From contig JAZGUH010000026.1 in NCBI GenBank assembly GCA_037893225.1, positions 248,001 through 312,000 on the forward strand: DNA of 64,000 nucleotides, in the 5' to 3' direction. Position numbers and translations under genes: made by a program. Origin of the DNA: Hippasteria phrygiana (taxonomy: Eukaryota > Echinodermata > Asteroidea > Valvatida > Goniasteridae). The notes beneath the pieces were generated by a model. It was not told the origin of the DNA and did not search any database. It was given only the letters and a program-made list of their open reading frames with translations. Shown piece by piece: positions 59,010 to 64,000 of the stretch; position 1 is the first letter of the stretch; the number at the start of each line of letters is the position of its first letter.

Positions 59010-59229
59010 TTAACCCCTTGGGCACGGTATTCTACGGGAGACGTTGGGGTGTCGCGGCGGTTCTGGCAGCCAAAACGAACCGCTACAATGTGTTTGTGCA
59101 GTCAAGCGTATCATAAACAATCATCCAACAATGAATTGAAACTGCACAAACAGCGGCCAGTGGCGTCATCCGGCCTGGTGACACTGTTTTTTTTTCGCCC
59201 AAAGGCGTCATCCGTACGCAAGGGGTTAA
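59010..59229. mobile_element. TTAA-bounded MITE, family A
   Basis: The ends are TTAACCCCTTGGGCACGG and CCGTACGCAAGGGGTTAA. The body is nearly the same as in 58128-58349. Confidence 0.8.
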
Positions 59230-59239
59230 AACATACATA

Positions 59240-60500
59240 AGACTTTGTTTATGTAGCAAAAACAGTGTCCAAGATCTTGCCAAACCCGGGGACATAAAAT
59301 TATGTGAAGCTGAAGCCCGAGCCGATGCCAGTTTGAGAAATGCCCATATTGTGCTAGCAACAGTCAGACTGGCACCATACCGGGGGTGTGTTCCACACAT
59401 GCGAACGTTGGCCAACTTAGCGAACAATTTTCCATTGGATGTGCACAAACATTTGGCAAACGTTTGCATTGTTCGCGTGAGTGGAACGCACCCTTGCTGT
59501 AGCCAGCGGCCCATTTCATGCAATGGCTCAGCACAAACATTTACTTGATTGTTCGTTGATTATTGCATCTGACTCCCATTTGGAAGATTGCGCGTTCGAG
59601 CCTATACAGAACATTAAAAATCTAATTTTTTTTCCTCCTTATCTTTTTTGCTTGTTTTCCTTTGCCAATTTTTTCTTTTATAATAAACTTTGAACATTTT
59701 TGTATCCTACATTGCAATTTGTCGTTTTTTGAGGATTTTGGAAACAAGTCTAAGAACCCGTCATGGATAAAAACCAGAGAAGACAACCAGTGAAATATCA
59801 TTTCCAGTCATTTTGCCGTCACCAGCTAAATATCCACTGCAGTAATACAGTCCATGGACAAATTTTACTTTAATACCCCCCCCCCCCCCCCCCCACCAAA
59901 ATCGGTCAAGAACAGCAAAATCTTGGAAAATAACCAACCCTCCGTGATAACAACTGTCTAAACATGTGGCACAACCTGTTATTTCAAGATTTATGTCAGC
60001 AAAATCTGTAAAAAATGAGGAAGAAATCAACATGAATGTGAACACTTTGGATCCGGAGTGACTATTACATGTACATGTACATGGTGCCAAGAACTTCTTA
60101 CACAGAAAACACAAACTTTCTTCCCCCATATTACACTAAAATGTCCCAACAAAATCCTCAAAATTAAAGGTTGTGCCAATTATGAACACAAATGGATGGT
60201 TATTTTCCAAGATTTGCTGTTCCTTACCAATTTTGGTGGGGGTATTAAAGTAAAATCTTTCCGATTTGAGCCTATTAGGGTTATAAGCATTCAAAGTTCC
60301 CAATGTTTTCTGTTTACTGAAAGTCAGATACACTCCTAGGACCTATCTATACCCATTAACATTGGAAAAGGCCCAGGAAGAATGTGCACTGCAGTATCCT
60401 GTCGCAATGTTTGTCACCATACAACCTGTACATAAAGATCAATCACCTACATGTATGTTAGGCCTAGGCTGAAATTGTGGACATGAAAATATGTTTAGAT
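59240..60500. other. Intron 1 of gene 2, repeats only
   Basis: Several inverted pairs are visible (caacgttggccaacttagcg type around 59390-59470; cttcggcttggcttcagctt around 58910 with agctgaagcccgagccg at 59300). The block 60080-60240 (cacagaaaacacaaact...) recurs at 62530-62720. No exon linking candidate exon 1 to exon 2 was recognised. Confidence 0.4.
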
Positions 60501-60846
60501 AAATGCGCTACCCCACAGAGTTTTTGAGGGAAATTTTGGGGTAAAGCGGCGATGAAGACGACAAAACGCAACTCGAAAATAAAAGATGGCGATCACCGCA
60601 ACGCACAGTAAACACGCAAAACCGCATTGATTCGCATGGCAACTGCCGTAAAGCGCGTAAGAAAATTGCATTTTCTACCGCAATAAACTGTTCAAAATTA
60701 CAAAAAAAGATGTCAAAAGAATTAAGAGAAGTCTGCTTTAGGTAAAAAATAAGTCCTTTTGCATTTTTGGAATGAGAAAAAATACCCTTGACTCTATTTT
60801 GATCAAAACTAAAGAGGGGCCCTACACAACACAATCGCCAATTAAT

Positions 60847-61006
60847 AATAACCCTCCGAGGCTATACTTATAACTATCACAGCCTATCAAAAACTCTTAA
60901 CACCAACTCTGACAGTTTGTGTGTGTTTCAATCTGACATTTGATAGGTTTTGATCTGTACAGCAGCTGGGTCGATTTTGGCCCTGAGAACAGGAGGGTTA
61001 ATTAAA
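60847..61006. mobile_element. 'aaccctcc...ggagggttaatta' MITE, intact
   Basis: It starts taataaccctccgaggc and ends aggagggttaatta. It contains gcagctgggtcgattttggc, the empty site that is filled at 52510-53038. Confidence 0.75.
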
Positions 61007-61154
61007 AGGGTGTTTTTGTTCTCATTCTAGTCCTGAATCCTCCAATTTCAACACGATTTTTCATACCGCCTAGGGAGTTAGGGTTGAAAAGCAGACTTCT
61101 CTTAATATTATTGATATCTCTTTTTTTTGTAATTTTGAACAGTTTTATTGGGGA

Positions 61155-62239
61155 TCGGACAACTCGACCGTTGGCCGACTCGACTCCAGACAACTCGACC
61201 GTTGAGACAACTCGACCGTTGAGACAACTCGACCGTTGAGACAACTCGACCGTTGAGACAACTCGACCGTTGAGACAACTCGACCGTTGAGACAACTCGA
61301 CCGTTGAGACAACTCGACCGTTGAGACAACTCGACCGTTGAGACAACTCGACCGTTTTTTGGTCAAATGGGAAGACAAGTCGTCCGTTGAGACAAGTCGT
61401 CCGTTGAGACAACTCGTCCGTTGAGACAAGTTGACTCGTAGATAGGGGAATTGGTTGTGGAAGGAACGGTACGGGGTGACTTTTGATGGGCAGGACAGCG
61501 CTGTCGTTTTGGACGGGGCTTGGGTACACAGGGGGCCGGGATGGACACAGGCATGACAGGGGGCCGGGTAACGTGAATTGTCGTGCCGGTCTATATTTTG
61601 TGGCACGGGGCTGGGATTAGATATATATGCGGGGCCGGGAAGGTTTTTTTTTGCGGGGTGACATGGTTGATGGGCCGGACAGCGCTGTCGTTTTGGACGG
61701 GGCTGGGGTACACAGGGGGCCCGGGATGAGGGATTAGAATAACACTTTGATAACAAACTACATTTTGTAATCCACTAGCCTCAACACTGGCCATCATCAA
61801 CTGGGATGTTTAAGAATACCGGCCTATCACCGCATCGGTGTGGCGATAAATACCAGTGCGGCTGCCCGCGGGCGGCCGTGCACCGTGCATGCCGCGTCGC
61901 TCTCGCGGGCCTTGCATGCGCTGGGTCCTGGCGTCGCGCTCGCCGTGTCACCGTACGCGTACACCTGACCGGGTCCCCGCGCACGGTAATACCACACATT
62001 CTGAACCATTCTGGGCCACGCGCACACGCAAATACCCAAACATTGACGGGCAACCTGTGTTGAAAATACCACGCGCTCCGCTAGCTACACACAACGCATC
62101 GCACGGTCGAGTTGTCTCCATGTCAAAGTCGACTTGTCTCAACGGACGACTTGGTAAACGGTCGAGTTGTCTGAACGGTCGAGTTTTCTCAACGGTCGAG
62201 TTGTCTCGAGTCGAGTCGGCCAACGGTCGAGTTGTCCGA
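61155..62239. mobile_element. TIR element with internal 17-bp array
   Basis: The ends TCGGACAACTCGACCGTTGG and CCAACGGTCGAGTTGTCCGA are inverted and followed by gccgactcgact / agtcgagtcggc. A 17-bp unit (gagacaactcgaccgtt) repeats about ten times at 61190-61355 next to the left end; degenerate inverse copies lie at 62105-62225. The interior also has two copies of gggccgg...acagcgctgtcgttttgg (near 61490 and 61675). Confidence 0.75.
61190..61355. repeat. 17-bp tandem array, about 10 copies
   Basis: The unit gagacaactcgaccgtt runs with almost no variation, then gives way to diverged gagacaagtcgtccgtt units at 61373-61430. Minus-strand frames (SQRSSCLNGRVVSTVEL) stay open because no frame of the unit has a stop. 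Confidence 0.95.
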
Positions 62240-62824
62240 CATCCGTTTTATTGCGGTAGAAAATGCAATTTTCGCTTTACGGCAGTTGCCATGCGAATCA
62301 ATGCGGTTTTGCATGTTTACTGTGTGTTGTGGTCATCGCTATCTTTATTTTCGCATTGCGTTCTGTCGTCTTCATTGTCGCATCAGATGCAAACCCTGCC
62401 CGTCATATCTACAGCACCTGTTGGTTTGTAATGTCGCGAAATAGTTTGGCAAATATAATAACCTAAAAGTGGATTTTTCTTCCTTTAAAGGGAACAGGGC
62501 CCTACACTACACAATCGCCAACCATACTCTGTGCCAAAAACATCTGCACAGAAAACACAAACTGCCCCTTGGCACTAAAAGTTTCTGACAAATCTTCCCA
62601 AAAGTCTCAAACATGTCAAATTTAAATGTTGTGCCAAGTTAAGTACTACAATTGTAAACATGAATGGATGGCGATTTGTAAAAAATGTTACTGTTCCTGA
62701 TCAATTTTGATGGGGGACTCAAGTAAAATCTTTCCACCTTAAGTCCGGATAAAATGTAAAATTTATAATTTTTCCAAGCATAACACAACCGGTAAACGAA
62801 ATTACCACCTAGACCTAGGCCTAC

Positions 62825-62885
62825 CTGTCACACAAATCAACAAGACGAGAACACGGTACACCAACGTTAACGGTGAAGAATTCAT
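62825..62885 (-). CDS. XPNPEP2: Candidate first coding exon of gene 2 (signal peptide)
   Basis: On the minus strand an ATG (62883-62885) opens MNSSPLTLVYRVLVLLICVT and meets a donor CAG/GTAGGC. An in-frame TGA lies nine codons upstream, so this ATG is the first possible. A short polar start and the hydrophobic run LVYRVLVLLICV fit a secretion signal, as expected for this branch. It ends one base into a codon, whereas exon 2 starts in phase 0. Either a small exon is missed or the inner acceptor of exon 2 is used. Confidence 0.45.
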
Positions 62886-63225
62886 CGCTGATTGACGACA
62901 GACCGCAATTCACTCCTAAAAGGGGCTTCTCCGGGGATTTCGTTAATCTTTCGGGTATCTTAAACATGCAAAATAATACGAGTGCAGCAAGTTTGTCGAA
63001 TTCTAGTAAATTAGACCATGGAGCTATGATTAGACGATGACAAACCGTGTGAAACGACCTGAATTTTGGTCGACCTCATCAAAGCTTCTTTCAAGCATAT
63101 GACCGGTTGAGGGCGCTATTTAAGGCCGCGTCCGGATGTTGGGATTTAAATTTCGAAACCTCTCGCCTCCGGCTCCAGCCTAGCCTATATAGTCTATGCA
63201 ATGCATGCAACGTCTGATACTCAGT

Positions 63226-63240
63226 CTAGCCTATATATAG
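63226..63240 (-). promoter_or_regulatory. Possible TATA box of gene 2
   Basis: CTATATATAGG on the minus strand lies about 345 bases upstream of the candidate start codon. Nothing else supports transcription start here. Confidence 0.2.
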
Positions 63241-63577
63241 CATGGCAGTCGACTTCATCTCCGACAATGCCAAAAGTGCCATTACCTACTACAACAACAA
63301 CAACATTCATCTCCGACTTTTTTCGTGCTGGGCTTAGGGCTGATCGGACGTGCCTATTGGCTGCTCTCAGATCGCGTGGTTATACTTGAAAAATTATGGT
63401 GCGTCACTAATTACTGACAGTGATCAGCCTTTTCATCGAGCCTTCCTGCCATCTATTCCCTGGAGAAAATAGCTGTTGCATGGTAAGCAATATTAAGCAA
63501 ACAAGAGGCCGTGTCTTATTAGATAACCTAGCCCTGGGCAGTCCCATCTAGGCCCTAAGACCTAATATCGGTCAGAA

Positions 63578-63847
63578 ATGGCCGATAATGGGACTGACTC
63601 TGATAACACAACATGGGATCAGCTATCTCAAAATACCCCTATGGATTTCCAAGGTCCTGCTGCTCATAGATATGCACAACCCCGCTCAACCCTAGACATC
63701 TTAATGAGTCAAGCACAGACTGATGATTCCCAATCCCAATCGCAAACCAGATCATCCAGAAAACGACCTAATTCTGCTAACATAACATATAACGTAGTCC
63801 CAGTAACTAGGACCCTTCATATCGCCTTTTTTAACATTTGGACATGA
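63578..63847 (+). CDS. Unidentified open frame near the right edge
   Basis: An 89-codon frame begins MADNGTDSDNTTWDQL and is rich in Ser, Gln, Asn and Asp, with a basic patch SRKRPNSAN near its end. I do not recognise it. It may be the start of a neighbouring gene, divergent from gene 2, or part of a mobile element. Codon composition is unremarkable. Confidence 0.25.
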   Translation: MADNGTDSDNTTWDQLSQNTPMDFQGPAAHRYAQPRSTLDILMSQAQTDDSQSQSQTRSSRKRPNSANITYNVVPVTRTLHIAFFNIWT

Positions 63848-64000
63848 ACTGGCGATAGTAGGGTCCTAGCGAATTGTGCACAAAAAACGGCACGGTTGCA
63901 AAATCGACAACATTCACATGACATTAGGCTCCAAAAACATGGTAAAAACATTCCAAACGAGAAAAAAAGTTACCCCGATTAGATCTATACATTCATGTCA

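Larger units (their letters stand above)
60530..62520. mobile_element. Large inverted-repeat structure enclosing nested elements
   Basis: The left arm (60545-60690, with gaagacgacaaaacgcaa, accgcattgattcgcatggc, cattttctaccgcaataaa) is mirrored on the right (62245-62380). Inside are the MITE 60847-61006 and the 1.1-kb element 61155-62239. Confidence 0.65.

Noticed and set aside
61002..61756. Frames with SQRSSCLNGRVVSTVEL
   Set aside because: They are by-products of the 17-bp array in a transposable element.

Overview
This is a eukaryotic, animal-type genome window with AT-rich non-coding DNA, short GC-richer exons with GT/AG introns, tRNA-derived SINEs and very dense small DNA transposons. 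The repeat style (foldback elements, TTAA-bounded MITEs, frequent ACATGTACATG runs) suggests a marine deuterostome, perhaps an echinoderm. That placement is an inference from repeat style and not a firm identification.

Two genes are supported, and both belong to the Xaa-Pro aminopeptidase family (aminopeptidase P, membrane-bound XPNPEP2-like; M24B). They lie tail to tail. Gene 1 is on the + strand and enters from the left edge; only its last three coding exons (1937-2013, 3337-3435, 5972-6187) are inside. They carry metal-site glutamates (the second one fully in the window), a hydrophobic C-terminal tail and a polyadenylation signal at 6405. Gene 2 is on the - strand and spans about 41-46 kb. 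Twenty exons from 57840 down to 16427 join in one open frame of 723 codons plus stop with canonical splice sites. A candidate first exon encoding a signal peptide lies at 62825-62885. The last introns of both genes have the same phases and the penultimate exon has the same length (99 bases), so they are diverged inverted duplicates.

The most interesting result is that gene 2 is an intact gene for an apparently dead enzyme. Four of the five residues that hold the two metal ions in this family are replaced (Asp to Gln, His to Ser, Glu to Gly, Glu to Gln), and a conserved active-site His is Lys. The fold, a probable secretion signal, N-glycosylation sequons and the C-terminal anchor remain. It also has a roughly 27-residue acidic insertion. 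This looks like a cell-surface pseudo-aminopeptidase P encoded beside a gene that keeps the glutamates visible here.

The rest is introns and intergenic DNA filled with repeats: (i) TTAA-bounded MITEs of several families; (ii) hAT-like elements, several with exact or near-exact 8-bp target duplications and some nested in other elements; (iii) Tc1/mariner and pogo/Tigger remnants; (iv) three tRNA-derived SINE families, often arranged head to head; (v) tandem arrays, notably a 1.9-kb 21-bp minisatellite in the last intron of gene 2 and a 16/19-bp array whose unit contains TTATCCACA. I see no rRNA, CRISPR, prokaryotic operon or functional tRNA gene.
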